From Pseudomonas laurylsulfativorans (GTDB lineage Bacteria > Pseudomonadota > Gammaproteobacteria > Pseudomonadales > Pseudomonadaceae): 64,000 bases of DNA. Below the pieces are notes generated by a model that worked only from the letters and a program-made list of their open reading frames with translations, did not search any database and was not told where the DNA came from. Location of the stretch: contig NZ_MUJK01000001.1 of NCBI RefSeq assembly GCF_002906155.1, positions 1,054,001 to 1,118,000 of the forward strand, written 5' to 3'. The translations under genes were made by a program, and so were the position numbers. Numbering within the stretch: the stretch's first letter is position 1; every line of letters begins with the position of its first letter. Shown in pieces: positions 27,862 to 37,104 of the stretch.

Positions 27862-29382
27862 TCAGAAGAACCCCAGCGGATTGATGTCGTAGCTCACCAG
27901 CAGGTTTTTGGTCTGCTGGTAGTGATCGAGCATCATCTTGTGGTTTTCCCGACCGACGCCGGACTTCTTGTAGCCCCCGAACGCTGCGTGCGCCGGATAC
28001 AGGTGGTAGCAGTTGGTCCACACACGCCCTGCCTTGATCGCCCGGCCCATGCGGTAGGCGCGGTTGATGTCGCGGGTCCACAGGCCGGCGCCGAGGCCGA
28101 ACTCGCTGTCGTTGGCAATCGCGAGGGCTTCGGCTTCGTCCTTGAAGGTGGTGATACCCACCACCGGGCCGAAGATTTCCTCCTGGAACACGCGCATCTT
28201 ATTGTGTCCCTTGAGCAGGGTCGGCTGGATGTAATAGCCGCTGGACAGGTCGCCTTCCAGACGTTCGGCCGCGCCGCCGGTGAGCAACTCGGCGCCCTCC
28301 TCCTGGGCAATGGTCAGGTACGAAAGGATCTTGTCGTATTGCTGCTCGGAAGCCTGGGCGCCGACCATGGTCTCGGTATCCAGCGGGTTGCCGCGCTTGA
28401 TCTTGACGATCTTCTTCATCACCTCGGCCATGAACGGCTCGTAGATGGACTCCTGAACCAGCGCCCGGGACGGGCAGGTGCAGACCTCGCCCTGATTGAA
28501 GAACGCCAGCACCAGACCTTCGGCGGCTTTTTCGATGAACGCAGGTTCCGCGTTCATGATGTCTTCGAAGAAGATGTTCGGCGATTTGCCGCCCAGCTCG
28601 ACAGTGCTCGGGATGATGTTCTCGGCGGCGCAATGCATGATGTGCGCGCCCACCGGGGTCGAGCCGGTAAAGGCGATCTTGGCGATGCGCTTGCTGGTGG
28701 CCAGGGCCTCGCCGGCTTCGCGACCGAAGCCCTGTACGATGTTCAGCACGCCCGCCGGCAGCAGGTCGGCGATGAGCTCGGCGAAGACCATGATCGACAG
28801 CGGCGTTTGCTCGGCAGGCTTGAGCACGATGCAGTTGCCTGCCGCCAGGGCCGGGGCGAGTTTCCAGGCGGCCATCAACAACGGGAAATTCCATGGAATG
28901 ATCTGCCCGACCACGCCCAGGGGCTCATGGAAGTGATAAGCCGTGGTCAGCTCGTTGATCTCGGCAGCCCCGCCTTCCTGGGCGCGGATGCAGCCTGCGA
29001 AGTAACGGAAGTGGTCGGCCGCCAGCGGCACGTCGGCGTTCAGGGTTTCGCGTACGGCCTTGCCGTTGTCCCAGGTTTCGGTGACGGCCAGGACCTCAAG
29101 GTTCTGCTCGATGCGATCGGCGATTTTCAGCAGCACCAGGGAGCGGTCCTGGGCCGAGGTCTTGCCCCAGGCGTCGGCAGCGGCATGGGCGGCGTCGAGG
29201 GCCTTGTCGATGTCGGCGGCGCTGGAGCGCGGGAACTCGGCGATCACTTCACCGTTGACCGGCGAGGTGTTGGTGAAGTACTCGCCATTGATCGGAGCGA
29301 CAAACTCGCCACCGATGAAGTTGCCGTAGCGCGGTTTGAAGGTAATGACGGCGCCTGGGGTTCCGGGTTGTGCGTAGATCAT
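27862..29382 (-). CDS. NAD-dependent aldehyde dehydrogenase (ExaC/PedI type)
   Basis: The product is 506 residues of the ALDH superfamily. Catalytic features are [20 protein letters not shown], the glutamate of [10 protein letters not shown], and the cysteine region [13 protein letters not shown] (two nearby cysteines). It ends YDINPLGFF like acetaldehyde dehydrogenase ExaC. It should oxidise acetaldehyde and similar aldehydes formed in the periplasm by PedE/PedH. AGAGG precedes the ATG. It lies between pqqA and the lanthanide-type alcohol dehydrogenase, in the order seen for KT2440 PP_2680 and PP_2679. Confidence 0.92.
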   Translation of the reverse strand: MIYAQPGTPGAVITFKPRYGNFIGGEFVAPINGEYFTNTSPVNGEVIAEFPRSSAADIDKALDAAHAAADAWGKTSAQDRSLVLLKIADRIEQNLEVLAVTETWDNGKAVRETLNADVPLAADHFRYFAGCIRAQEGGAAEINELTTAYHFHEPLGVVGQIIPWNFPLLMAAWKLAPALAAGNCIVLKPAEQTPLSIMVFAELIADLLPAGVLNIVQGFGREAGEALATSKRIAKIAFTGSTPVGAHIMHCAAENIIPSTVELGGKSPNIFFEDIMNAEPAFIEKAAEGLVLAFFNQGEVCTCPSRALVQESIYEPFMAEVMKKIVKIKRGNPLDTETMVGAQASEQQYDKILSYLTIAQEEGAELLTGGAAERLEGDLSSGYYIQPTLLKGHNKMRVFQEEIFGPVVGITTFKDEAEALAIANDSEFGLGAGLWTRDINRAYRMGRAIKAGRVWTNCYHLYPAHAAFGGYKKSGVGRENHKMMLDHYQQTKNLLVSYDINPLGFF

Positions 29383-29517
29383 GGTGGGCCTCTGTCTGGG
29401 TCGATGCCTGTCGTACTGACAGGCGATAAGCCGATACTAGAGAGCCCCGCGTGCCAGACGAATGCATCGTTGGCAGGAGGGGATCTCGTTATTTGGTCGT
29501 AGGTTCTGCACCGATCC

Positions 29518-29619
29518 CTGTAGGAGCGAGCTTGCTCGCGATGAACCCGAGAACGCCGTGGGGTGTCAGGCTTCCAGCGTTATCGTTAACGACCATCGCG
29601 AGCGAGCTCGCTCCTACAA
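29518..29619. repeat. Composite REP element (~102 bp)
   Basis: Facing REPs with core GCGTTATCGTTAACGACCA lie between pedH and the aldehyde dehydrogenase gene. This copy carries AGCGAGCTCGCT in the right arm. Confidence 0.85.
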
Positions 29620-29643
29620 GGGGGTATTCGGTGGGTTCGGGGG

Positions 29644-31419
29644 TTAGTGTTTGGCGACAAGGTCCTTGGGCAGCTTGAAGGTCCAGAGCATGCCGCCCTG
29701 GTTGAAGTCCTTCACCCGCTTGGCCACTTCACCGCCCCACAGCGGTACCGCGCCACCCCAGCCGGAGAGCACCGAGACGTACTGTTCGCCGTCCATTTCC
29801 CAGGTCACAGGTGAGCCGAGCACGCCGGAGCCGGTCTGGAATTCCCAGACCTTTTCGCCCGTCTTGGCGTTGAACGCCTGCAGGAAACCTTCCGGTGTGC
29901 CGGTGAACACCAGGTTGCCCTTGGTGGTCAGCACCCCGCCCCACAGCGGCGCATAGTTCTTGTGGCGCCAGACTTCCTTGCCGGTTTTCGGATCGATGGC
30001 CCGCAGCACGCCGATGTAGTCTTCGTTCAACGGCTTGATGGTGAATCCGGCGCCGAGGAACGCCGCGCCTTTCTTGTAGGCGATGCCTTCGTTCCAGATG
30101 TCCATGCCCCATTCGTTGGACGGCACATAGAACAGCCCGGTGTCTCTGTTATAGGCCATCGGCATCCAGTTTTTCGCGCCGAGGAACGCCGGCGCTACAA
30201 AGACCGAACTGCCCTTGGCTTCGGAGCCCGGGGCACCGGGACGGCTGGCTTCGTTGTAGATCGGCCGGCCGTTCTTATCCAGGCCGGTGGCCCAGGTGAT
30301 CTTGTCCACGAACGGGAAGCCACGGATGAACTTGCCGTTGGTGCGGTCCAGTACGTAGAAGAAACCGTTACGGTCGGCCGTGGCCGCCGCCTTGATCTCC
30401 TTGCCCCCTTCGCTGTAGTTGAACGACACCAGCTCGTTCACGCCGTCGTAGTCCCAACCGTCGTGGGGCGTGCTCTGGAAGTGCCACTTGATGGTGCCGT
30501 CGTCCGGATTGAGCGCCAGGCGCGACGACGAATAAAGGTTGTCGCCAGGGCGCAGGTGCGAGTTCCACGGCGCCGGGTTGCCGGTACCGAACAGCAGAAG
30601 GTTGGTTTCCGGGTCGTAATAGCCGCCCAGCCAGGGGGCCGCGCCGCCGGTTTTCCAGAGGTCGCCCGGCCAGGTCTTGCCGGCCTCGCCGCCGGAGATG
30701 CCGTTCTCCACCGCTTTGCCATCCTTGTAGACGTAGCCCATATGGCCCTCGACCGTTGGCCGGGTCCACAGCAGATCACCGTTTTTCGGGTCGTAGGCCT
30801 CGATCTTGCCCACCACGCCGAACTCACCACCGGCCACGCCGGTAATCAGCTTGCCGTTGATCACCAGCGGCGCGGCGCTGATCGAGTAGCCTTCCTTGTG
30901 GTCGGCGACTTTCTTGCTCCAGACCACCTTGCCGGTGTCCTTGTTCAGCGCCACGAGCTTGGCGTCAAGGGTGCCGAAAATCACCAGATCGCCATACAGC
31001 GCGACGCCACGGTTGATCACGTCGCAGCAAGGGCGGATGTCATCGGGCAGGCGTGCATCGTATTGCCAGAGTTTCTTGCCGGTGCGTGCATCCACGGCGA
31101 ACACGCGAGAATAAGAGCCGGTCATGTACATCACGCCGTCCTTGACCATCGGCTGCGCCTGCTGGCCGCGCTGCTTTTCGCCGCCGAAGGAGAACGCCCA
31201 GGCCGGTCGCAGCTCCTTGACGTTGTCGACGTTGAGAATATCCAGCGGGCTGTAGCGCTGCCCCTGAACGCCGAGGCCGTTGGTCACGACCTGTTCCGGG
31301 TTCTTGGGGTCCTGGAGAATGTCCTGGTCGGAAACGCCGGCCATTGCCTGACCGGACAACAGCATGGCACTGAGTAGCAGGCTCAAGACGAAGGGCTGGC
31401 GACGTGCGGGGTGGGTCAT
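29644..31419 (-). CDS. pedH: Lanthanide-type PQQ alcohol dehydrogenase PedH
   Basis: The product is 591 residues with a signal peptide (about 1-27, cleavage near AMA). It is an eight-bladed quinoprotein with the vicinal disulfide C131-C132 (RPCCDV). Metal ligands are E199 (GGEFGVV), N281 (GTGNPAPWN), catalytic D323 and the additional D325 ([11 protein letters not shown]). The extra aspartate is the marker of lanthanide-dependent enzymes, and these residue numbers match those reported for KT2440 PedH. It oxidises primary alcohols and aldehydes in the periplasm and passes electrons to cytochrome c550. AGAGGA precedes the ATG. Confidence 0.94.
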   Translation of the reverse strand: MTHPARRQPFVLSLLLSAMLLSGQAMAGVSDQDILQDPKNPEQVVTNGLGVQGQRYSPLDILNVDNVKELRPAWAFSFGGEKQRGQQAQPMVKDGVMYMTGSYSRVFAVDARTGKKLWQYDARLPDDIRPCCDVINRGVALYGDLVIFGTLDAKLVALNKDTGKVVWSKKVADHKEGYSISAAPLVINGKLITGVAGGEFGVVGKIEAYDPKNGDLLWTRPTVEGHMGYVYKDGKAVENGISGGEAGKTWPGDLWKTGGAAPWLGGYYDPETNLLLFGTGNPAPWNSHLRPGDNLYSSSRLALNPDDGTIKWHFQSTPHDGWDYDGVNELVSFNYSEGGKEIKAAATADRNGFFYVLDRTNGKFIRGFPFVDKITWATGLDKNGRPIYNEASRPGAPGSEAKGSSVFVAPAFLGAKNWMPMAYNRDTGLFYVPSNEWGMDIWNEGIAYKKGAAFLGAGFTIKPLNEDYIGVLRAIDPKTGKEVWRHKNYAPLWGGVLTTKGNLVFTGTPEGFLQAFNAKTGEKVWEFQTGSGVLGSPVTWEMDGEQYVSVLSGWGGAVPLWGGEVAKRVKDFNQGGMLWTFKLPKDLVAKH

Positions 31420-31449
31420 GACGGCTTCCTCTGCGGATTGTTGTTATGT

Positions 31450-31466
31450 CCGGGAAATTTTCCCGG
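31450..31466. promoter_or_regulatory. CCGGGAAA-T-TTTCCCGG dyad upstream of pedH
   Basis: Eight-base inverted arms around a single base lie 31-47 bp before the pedH ATG. A matching 13-mer (GGGAAGTTTTCCC, 34924-34936) lies upstream of pedE. It could be a shared operator or an mRNA hairpin. Confidence 0.4.
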
Positions 31467-31523
31467 TCTGGTGCAGATTCTTGGGCGCCGCCGCGCTGAC
31501 AACAATTGGCCGCAATGTGGAGA

Positions 31524-31539
31524 TTGCTAGTTCCTTGGT
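31524..31539 (-). promoter_or_regulatory. TACCAAGG-type element upstream of pedH
   Basis: On the minus strand TACCAAGGAACTAGCA starts 120 bp before the pedH ATG. The element at 34870-34885 in front of pedF (TACCAAGGGATTAGAC) matches it at 13 of 16 positions, has the same orientation and starts 117 bp upstream. It is a candidate activator site. Confidence 0.45.
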
Positions 31540-31588
31540 ACAGGGTGGGAGGAGATTCGCAGCGGATTTTGTGCCCGACACAACCCCC

Positions 31589-31690
31589 CTGTAGGAGCGA
31601 GCCTGCTCGCGAAAAACGTCAGACCACCGCGTTCATCCAGGCAGCTTGCGTTATCGTTAACGTCCATCGCGAGCAGGCTCGCTCCTACAG
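31589..31690. repeat. Composite REP element (~102 bp)
   Basis: Facing REPs enclose a diverged core ending GCGTTATCGTTAACGTCCA, between pedH and the MBL hydrolase gene. Confidence 0.85.
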
Positions 31691-31704
31691 GGGATGTGGG
31701 TTGC

Positions 31705-32640
31705 TTAGTTGCGAATGGAATCCACCCGCGTCATCCGCTCGCGCTCGTAACGCGGGTACAGGTGACTGACGCTGCGGATCAGTTCGTAGCGGCTCAAATT
31801 AATGCTGGCGAAGCGTTCGGGGATGGGGCTGCGGATCATCTCGGCCATGTCGCTGCCATTGGCGGCACCGTCGCGCATCAGCTGATCGAGCCAGGTCAGG
31901 TAATCACGCATTTGCTCGAAGGGTTGTGGATCGCTCGACACCGGCCCATGGCCCGGCACCACCTGCGTCCAGGGCAAGCCTTGCAGGGTTGCGATGTCCG
32001 CCAGCCACACTGACAGCCCGGGACTGTTGGGCGTGGTCAGCGCCCGTTGATAAAACACCAGGTCCCCGGCAAACAGCACGCCGGTTTGCTGGTCGAGAAT
32101 AGCCAGATCCGCGCCCGTATGCCCACCCAGGCTCAGCAGACGCAGATCATGATTCCCAAAACTTTTCACGCCGGGTGTCAGCGTCTGAGTCGGCAACACC
32201 ACTTCGGTGCCACGCATCCAGTCGCCGACCATCCGGTACATATTCTCGGCCATGGCATCGCCTTGCTGATGCAACAGCTCGGTGGTGCCGGCCAAGGCGC
32301 TGATCGGCACGTCACTGAAGGCCTGATCACCCAGCACATGGTCGGGATGGTGATGGGTCAGCAAGACCTCGATCACCGGCTTGTCGGTGATGGCGGCAAT
32401 CGCCTTGCGCATCGCTTCGCCGTAGCGCCTGGACGGCCCGGTGTCGATCACCACCACTCCGCGTTCGGTGACGATGAACGCGGTGTTGACGATGTTGCCG
32501 CCATTGGCCTTGGCGAAATTATCGGTACTGCCTTCCAGCAGCCAGGTGTCCTGGGCGATCTGCCGGGGCTTGAGCGAGTACTCAAGATCGGCCAGGGCCG
32601 GCAGGCTGACGCTTAACACCAGCAACAGGATCCAGCGCAT
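31705..32640 (-). CDS. MBL-fold hydrolase of the quinoprotein relay cluster
   Basis: The product is 311 residues with a signal peptide (RWILLLVLSVSLPALA). The metallo-beta-lactamase motif LLTHHHPDHVLGD is complete, with further ligands in SLGGHTGADLA, LFAGDLVF and VVPGHGPV. It matches the zinc hydrolases repeatedly found next to PQQ alcohol dehydrogenases (quinoprotein relay system metallohydrolase); their substrate is not known. AAGGAG lies 6 nt before the ATG at 32640. It is 16 bp from the SoxYZ-like gene and part of a four-gene minus-strand set ending at pedF. Confidence 0.88.
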   Translation of the reverse strand: MRWILLLVLSVSLPALADLEYSLKPRQIAQDTWLLEGSTDNFAKANGGNIVNTAFIVTERGVVVIDTGPSRRYGEAMRKAIAAITDKPVIEVLLTHHHPDHVLGDQAFSDVPISALAGTTELLHQQGDAMAENMYRMVGDWMRGTEVVLPTQTLTPGVKSFGNHDLRLLSLGGHTGADLAILDQQTGVLFAGDLVFYQRALTTPNSPGLSVWLADIATLQGLPWTQVVPGHGPVSSDPQPFEQMRDYLTWLDQLMRDGAANGSDMAEMIRSPIPERFASINLSRYELIRSVSHLYPRYERERMTRVDSIRN

Positions 32641-32656
32641 GCCACGCTCCTTGGGG

Positions 32657-33418
32657 TCAGGGGATCGACGCATTGAACTCATTGCCGCTGTTATCCCGTA
32701 GCAGCAGGCGCGTTTGCCCTGCCCCTTCGATGTCGAAGGCCAGGTTGGGGTTTTCGCTGACGGCGGGAAACAGCTCCAGCCGGGCCAGCACGTGTTCGTT
32801 GCGATCGCGCAGTTCGGCATGACTGATGAAAAACTCCGGAATCCCGCTCACCATGCCGTTGTCCATCGGATGGGCCACCTGCAACCGCAAGCGGCTGAAT
32901 TCACCCCGTGGATAACGGCCGCCCAATACTTCGCCGATGTGTTCTTCCCAGCCCGGTTGAGTGCGCACCACGCTCGGCGCGGTGCAACCGCCACCTGCGG
33001 CGTCAATCAGGGTCGAACCGACATGCCACACGCCGTCGCGGGTCAACACCGCCGCGCGCAAGGGTGTGGCCTGTTCGATGCGAATACGCAACGACAGCCA
33101 GGGCAAAACCAAATTCAGCGGCTGGAAGTCGACGATTTTGGGCAACGGGTTCAGCTCTGCCCAGGCGAGGATTTTCACCACCTCACCCTTGAACGCCCGG
33201 GCATCGATTTCCAGCGGCACCTGCCGGGCATCTTCGGCAAAAGGCGGCGCGAGCAGCTTGACCCGCTCGTCGAAAACGAACGGCGCATTGCCCAGCAATT
33301 GCTGATGATAGAAAGCCCACATCACCGAAGGCACCGGGTCTTTACCGGGATCGATAGCGTCAGCCTGTGCCGCCAGGCTTAGCCAGCAGACCAACAGACA
33401 ACTCCCTCGCCATTTCAT
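32657..33418 (-). CDS. Quinoprotein dehydrogenase-associated SoxYZ-like carrier
   Basis: The product is 253 residues with a short signal peptide (SCLLVCWLSLAAQADA). The N-terminal half resembles SoxY, including a glycine-rich cysteine motif (DAAGGGCTAPS, about residue 148) that in SoxY carries the bound substrate. The C-terminal half resembles SoxZ (HPMDNGMVSGIPEFFISHAEL, EGAGQTRLLLRDNSG). Such fused SoxYZ-like proteins accompany PQQ alcohol dehydrogenases; their cargo is unknown. It lies between the MBL hydrolase and the substrate-binding protein, with 9 to 16 bp gaps. Confidence 0.87.
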   Translation of the reverse strand: MKWRGSCLLVCWLSLAAQADAIDPGKDPVPSVMWAFYHQQLLGNAPFVFDERVKLLAPPFAEDARQVPLEIDARAFKGEVVKILAWAELNPLPKIVDFQPLNLVLPWLSLRIRIEQATPLRAAVLTRDGVWHVGSTLIDAAGGGCTAPSVVRTQPGWEEHIGEVLGGRYPRGEFSRLRLQVAHPMDNGMVSGIPEFFISHAELRDRNEHVLARLELFPAVSENPNLAFDIEGAGQTRLLLRDNSGNEFNASIP

Positions 33419-33427
33419 CGCCTGCTC

Positions 33428-34303
33428 CTATTGATACATCTCGGGCACGTCATAGCGCAGGCCGTAATGGCCGTAGATGGTCTTCACCGCGCCCTCGCGG
33501 ATCAGGCTTTCGAGTGCCTCTTCCACGGCATAGGCCAACTGCCGGTTGCTTTCGTGCACCGCCATGCCGATTTCCCACAGCTGTTTGCCCATGTTCGGAT
33601 AGGCGTTCTCGGCCAGCGCCACTTGCGGGTCAGCCGCTTCATGGACCTGCCAGTCGATTTCGCCACGCATGGCCATCACCGCGTCGACTTCACCGGCCTT
33701 CATCGCGGCAAATGCCTGGGGCACGCCGGGATAGTGATGGGTCTTGCCGGCGAGCATGCCGTTGAACACCGAAGTCAGGTAGAACGACGGCACGCTGTCG
33801 ACTTCGACGCCAATCGGGTGGTGCTCGAACACCGCGACGCTGGCGACCTTGTCCAGACGCCGACGGTCATAGGCCACCTGCCATTGTTCGGTCTGGTACG
33901 GACCGAACATCACCACATGGCCATTTTCCAGTTCGCCGAATTCGTTGCGCTTCTGCGCGTAGTCACGGTCGTAGGGCACGCGCATCATCAGGTCGGCCAG
34001 TTGCTGGTTGTGCAAGGCACTGGCACGCCAGATGTAATCGCGCAGGTCGTCATCGAGCTTTTCCCCGGCCGGCGCCCAGATCAGCGTCAGGCGTACGCCG
34101 AGCGCCTTGGCCAAGGCTTCGGCGAGTTCGACATCGACGCCGCGAGGCTTTCCGGCACTTTCAAAACTGTAGGGGGCGAAGTCCTTGTAGACCGCCACCT
34201 TCAGCTCCCCGGCGGCGATCATTTCGTCGTAGTTGCGAACCTGCGCCTGCGCCGCCTGGCAGCACAGCCACAGCGCGCTGATCAACACCGCGAACAGGCG
34301 CAT
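33428..34303 (-). CDS. Quinoprotein-associated periplasmic substrate-binding protein
   Basis: The product is 291 residues with a signal peptide (RLFAVLISALWLCCQAAQA). It has a family-3 solute-binding fold: LKVAVYKDFAPYSFESAGKPRGVDVELAEALAK near the N-terminus and a MAMRGEIDWQV segment mid-protein. No transporter genes are adjacent. It belongs to the putative ABC substrate-binding proteins always found with PQQ alcohol dehydrogenases and cytochrome c550, possibly as an electron-transfer or sensing partner rather than a transporter. It starts 3 bp after the pedF stop. Confidence 0.87.
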   Translation of the reverse strand: MRLFAVLISALWLCCQAAQAQVRNYDEMIAAGELKVAVYKDFAPYSFESAGKPRGVDVELAEALAKALGVRLTLIWAPAGEKLDDDLRDYIWRASALHNQQLADLMMRVPYDRDYAQKRNEFGELENGHVVMFGPYQTEQWQVAYDRRRLDKVASVAVFEHHPIGVEVDSVPSFYLTSVFNGMLAGKTHHYPGVPQAFAAMKAGEVDAVMAMRGEIDWQVHEAADPQVALAENAYPNMGKQLWEIGMAVHESNRQLAYAVEEALESLIREGAVKTIYGHYGLRYDVPEMYQ

Positions 34304-34306
34304 GGG

Positions 34307-34768
34307 TCACTCCTCGACGCGCACGGTGTCCAAATAAGTGCGCACCGCCCACAGGGCTTCCTGGCTCAGGTAGTCGGCCATCTTCGGCATGTACACCCGA
34401 CCGTCGCGCACGGCGCCATGGCGCACACGCTCGACGAACCACTCATCGCCGGACTCGCCGACTTCAAGCATGCGCAAGTCTGGGGCGATACCGCCGGACT
34501 TGGCTTCCAGGCCATGACAGGCCGCGCAGTTCTGGTTGTAGGCCGACGCACCGATTTCCACCGCCTTGTCGTGTTCAGGGGCGGTGCGATAGGGGTTCAC
34601 CGCGGCCCAGCCGTCGGCATCGAGCTGCACACCGGCGTCCTTGATCGGGGTCAGGCCCTGGGTGGCCACGGCTTGTGGGACCACGTTGCCATGGGCCCAG
34701 ACGGAACCTGCGCTGATCAAACTGGCCAATAGCCCGGTCACGAGCAAGGCGTTGCGTATTGTTGTCAT
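34307..34768 (-). CDS. pedF: Cytochrome c550 PedF
   Basis: The product is 153 residues with a signal peptide (TTIRNALLVTGLLASLISAGSVWA). A single c-type haem site CAACH is at about residue 87 (NQNCAACHGLEAKSGG), and the distal methionine is probably in RVYMPKMADYLSQE. It accepts electrons from PedE/PedH in the periplasm and passes them to the respiratory chain. It is the first gene of the minus-strand accessory set and is divergent from pedE, with 254 bp between them. Confidence 0.92.
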   Translation of the reverse strand: MTTIRNALLVTGLLASLISAGSVWAHGNVVPQAVATQGLTPIKDAGVQLDADGWAAVNPYRTAPEHDKAVEIGASAYNQNCAACHGLEAKSGGIAPDLRMLEVGESGDEWFVERVRHGAVRDGRVYMPKMADYLSQEALWAVRTYLDTVRVEE

Positions 34769-34869
34769 TGTTATGCCCTCTGGATTGCACGCAAAACCTC
34801 TTGGCAGAGGCTATGGCAGCCATCTTAGAAAGCCCTGCGCACAGACCCCATGCTGCTTTGGTGGTCGCC

Positions 34870-34885
34870 GTCTAATCCCTTGGTA
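34870..34885 (-). promoter_or_regulatory. TACCAAGG-type element upstream of pedF
   Basis: On the minus strand TACCAAGGGATTAGAC starts 117 bp before the pedF ATG, in the pedF/pedE divergent gap. It matches the pedH element at 31524-31539 in sequence, orientation and distance. Confidence 0.45.
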
Positions 34886-34923
34886 GTAAGGCATTGGACG
34901 GACTTCCAAATCAGGTGGCCCAC

Positions 34924-34936
34924 GGGAAGTTTTCCC
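34924..34936. promoter_or_regulatory. GGGAAGTTTTCCC dyad upstream of pedE
   Basis: This near-perfect dyad lies about 87-99 bp before the pedE ATG and differs at one base from the 13-mer GGGAAATTTTCCC before pedH. It is a candidate operator for the LuxR regulator at 38023-38655. Confidence 0.4.
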
Positions 34937-35022
34937 GGCAACGGCGGGACTTTTTCCGTATCCGCCACCCATCGGGGCGCCCCACCCTGTGCAGGCCAAA
35001 ACCTCCACTGGGAACTGTAACC

Positions 35023-36909
35023 ATGACAATAAGATCGCTACCCGCCCTTTCCCCCTTGACGCTCGCCGTGCAGGCTTTTTTGCTGGTCGGCAGCCTGTCC
35101 GTGGGCGCTGCCAGCCATGCCGAAACGGCAGCGGCCACGCGTAACGTGAGCTGGGAAGACATTGCCAACGATCACCTGACCACCCAGGACGTGCTGCAAT
35201 ACGGCATGGGCACCAACGCCCAGCGCTGGAGCCCGCTGGCCCAGGTCAACGACAAGAACGTGTTCAAGCTGACCCCGGCCTGGTCCTACTCCTTTGGCGA
35301 CGAGAAACAGCGCGGCCAGGAATCCCAGGCCATCGTCAGCGACGGCGTGGTGTACGTCACCGGCTCCTACTCGCGGGTATTCGCCCTGGACGCCAAGACC
35401 GGCAAACGCCTCTGGACCTACAACCATCGCCTGCCGGACAACATTCGCCCGTGCTGCGACGTGGTCAACCGTGGCGCGGCGATCTTTGGTGACAAGATCT
35501 ACTTCGGCACCCTCGATGCACGACTGATCGCCCTGGACAAGAACACCGGCAAAGTGGTGTGGAACAAGAAGTTCGGCGACCACGCCGCCGGCTACACCAT
35601 GACCGGCGCACCCGTGCTGATCAAGGACAAGACCAGCGGCAAGGTGCTGCTGATCCATGGCAGCTCCGGGGACGAATTCGGCGTGGTCGGCCAGCTTTAC
35701 GCCCGCGATCCGGACACGGGTGAAGAAGTCTGGATGCGACCTTTCGTCGAAGGCCATATGGGCCGCCTGAACGGCAAGGACAGTACGCCGACCGGTGACG
35801 TCAAGGCGCCGTCTTGGCCCAACGATCCGACCACCGAAACCGGCAAGGTCGAGGCCTGGAGCCATGGCGGCGGAGCGCCCTGGCAGAGCGCCAGTTTCGA
35901 TGCCGAAACCAACACCATCATCGTCGGCGCCGGCAATCCCGGTCCGTGGAACACCTGGGCGCGCACCTCCAAGGACGGCAACCCGCACGACTACGACAGC
36001 CTCTACACCTCAGGCCAGGTCGGCGTCGACCCGAGCACCGGCGAGGTGAAATGGTTCTACCAGCACACGCCGAACGATGCCTGGGACTTCTCCGGCAACA
36101 ACGAGCTGGTGCTGTTCGACTACAAGGACAAGGACGGCAAAACGGTCAAGGCCACCGGCCACGCCGACCGCAACGGTTTCTTCTATGTGGTCGACCGCAA
36201 CAACGGCAAATTGCAGAACGCCTTCCCATTCGTCGACAACATCACCTGGGCCAGCCACATCGACCTCAAGACTGGCCGCCCGGTGGAGAACGAGGGCCAG
36301 CGTCCGGCCAAACCATTGCCGGGAGAAACCAAAGGCAAACCGGTGGAGGTTTCGCCGCCGTTCCTCGGCGGCAAGAACTGGAACCCCATGGCCTACAGCC
36401 AGGACACCGGGCTGTTCTACATTCCGGGCAATCAGTGGAAAGAGGAATACTGGACCGAAGAGGTCAACTACAAGAAAGGCTCGGCGTACCTGGGCATGGG
36501 GTTCCGTATCAAGCGCATGTATGACGATCACGTCGGCACCTTACGGGCGATGAACCCGACCACCGGCAAAGTGGTCTGGGAGCACAAGGAACACCTGCCA
36601 CTGTGGGCCGGCGTGCTGGCGACCAAGGGCAACCTGGTGTTCACCGGCACCGGCGACGGATTCTTCAAGGCCTTCGACGCGAAAACCGGTAAGCAATTGT
36701 GGAAGTTCCAGACCGGGAGCGGCATCGTCTCGCCGCCGATCACCTGGGAACAGGACGGCGAGCAGTACATCGGCGTGACCGTCGGCTATGGCGGCGCGGT
36801 GCCGTTGTGGGGTGGCGACATGGCCGAGCTGACCAAGCCGGTGGCTCAGGGTGGGTCGTTCTGGGTGTTCAAGATTCCGAGCTGGGATAACAAGACAGCC
36901 CAAAAATAA
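35023..36909 (+). CDS. pedE: Calcium-type PQQ alcohol dehydrogenase PedE
   Basis: The product is 628 residues with a signal peptide (about 1-33, ending SHA-ET). It has the quinoprotein propeller fold with the vicinal disulfide C144-C145. Metal ligands are E218 (SGDEFGVV), N305 (GAGNPGPWN) and catalytic D355. The position that is Asp in lanthanide enzymes is S357 (NDAWDFSGNNE), so this is the calcium-dependent paralogue. It oxidises ethanol and other alcohols in the periplasm. GGGA precedes the ATG at 35023; the frame is open from 34894, but the signal peptide begins here. It is the counterpart of PedH, 3.6 kb away and on the other strand. Confidence 0.95.
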   Translation: MTIRSLPALSPLTLAVQAFLLVGSLSVGAASHAETAAATRNVSWEDIANDHLTTQDVLQYGMGTNAQRWSPLAQVNDKNVFKLTPAWSYSFGDEKQRGQESQAIVSDGVVYVTGSYSRVFALDAKTGKRLWTYNHRLPDNIRPCCDVVNRGAAIFGDKIYFGTLDARLIALDKNTGKVVWNKKFGDHAAGYTMTGAPVLIKDKTSGKVLLIHGSSGDEFGVVGQLYARDPDTGEEVWMRPFVEGHMGRLNGKDSTPTGDVKAPSWPNDPTTETGKVEAWSHGGGAPWQSASFDAETNTIIVGAGNPGPWNTWARTSKDGNPHDYDSLYTSGQVGVDPSTGEVKWFYQHTPNDAWDFSGNNELVLFDYKDKDGKTVKATGHADRNGFFYVVDRNNGKLQNAFPFVDNITWASHIDLKTGRPVENEGQRPAKPLPGETKGKPVEVSPPFLGGKNWNPMAYSQDTGLFYIPGNQWKEEYWTEEVNYKKGSAYLGMGFRIKRMYDDHVGTLRAMNPTTGKVVWEHKEHLPLWAGVLATKGNLVFTGTGDGFFKAFDAKTGKQLWKFQTGSGIVSPPITWEQDGEQYIGVTVGYGGAVPLWGGDMAELTKPVAQGGSFWVFKIPSWDNKTAQK

Positions 36910-36933
36910 GGTTGTTCACGCATTCCCGGGAAA

Positions 36934-37041
36934 CTGTAGGAGCCGGCCTGCCGGCGATGGACGCAAGTGCGCCGCGTTTATCCGGTTCACGCGCGTTATC
37001 GTTAACGACCATCGCTGCGATGCGGCGACCCGACAAGCCAG
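36934..37041. repeat. Composite REP element, degenerate right arm
   Basis: The left arm is CTGTAGGAGCCGGCCTGCCG and the core ends GCGTTATCGTTAACGACCA. The right arm is decayed (ATCGCTGCGATGCGGCGACC...). From 36914 to 37015 this copy is nearly identical to 60974-61080, including 20 bp outside the REP. Confidence 0.8.
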
Positions 37042-37104
37042 CTCTCACAAGGGACCGCGTGGCATCCAAACCAGTGAAAGCCCAAAAAAATAAAGCCTCC
37101 CCCC

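Noticed and set aside
35023..36909. PedE considered as a second lanthanide enzyme
   Set aside because: The residue two after the catalytic D355 is Ser357, not the Asp required in lanthanide-type enzymes.
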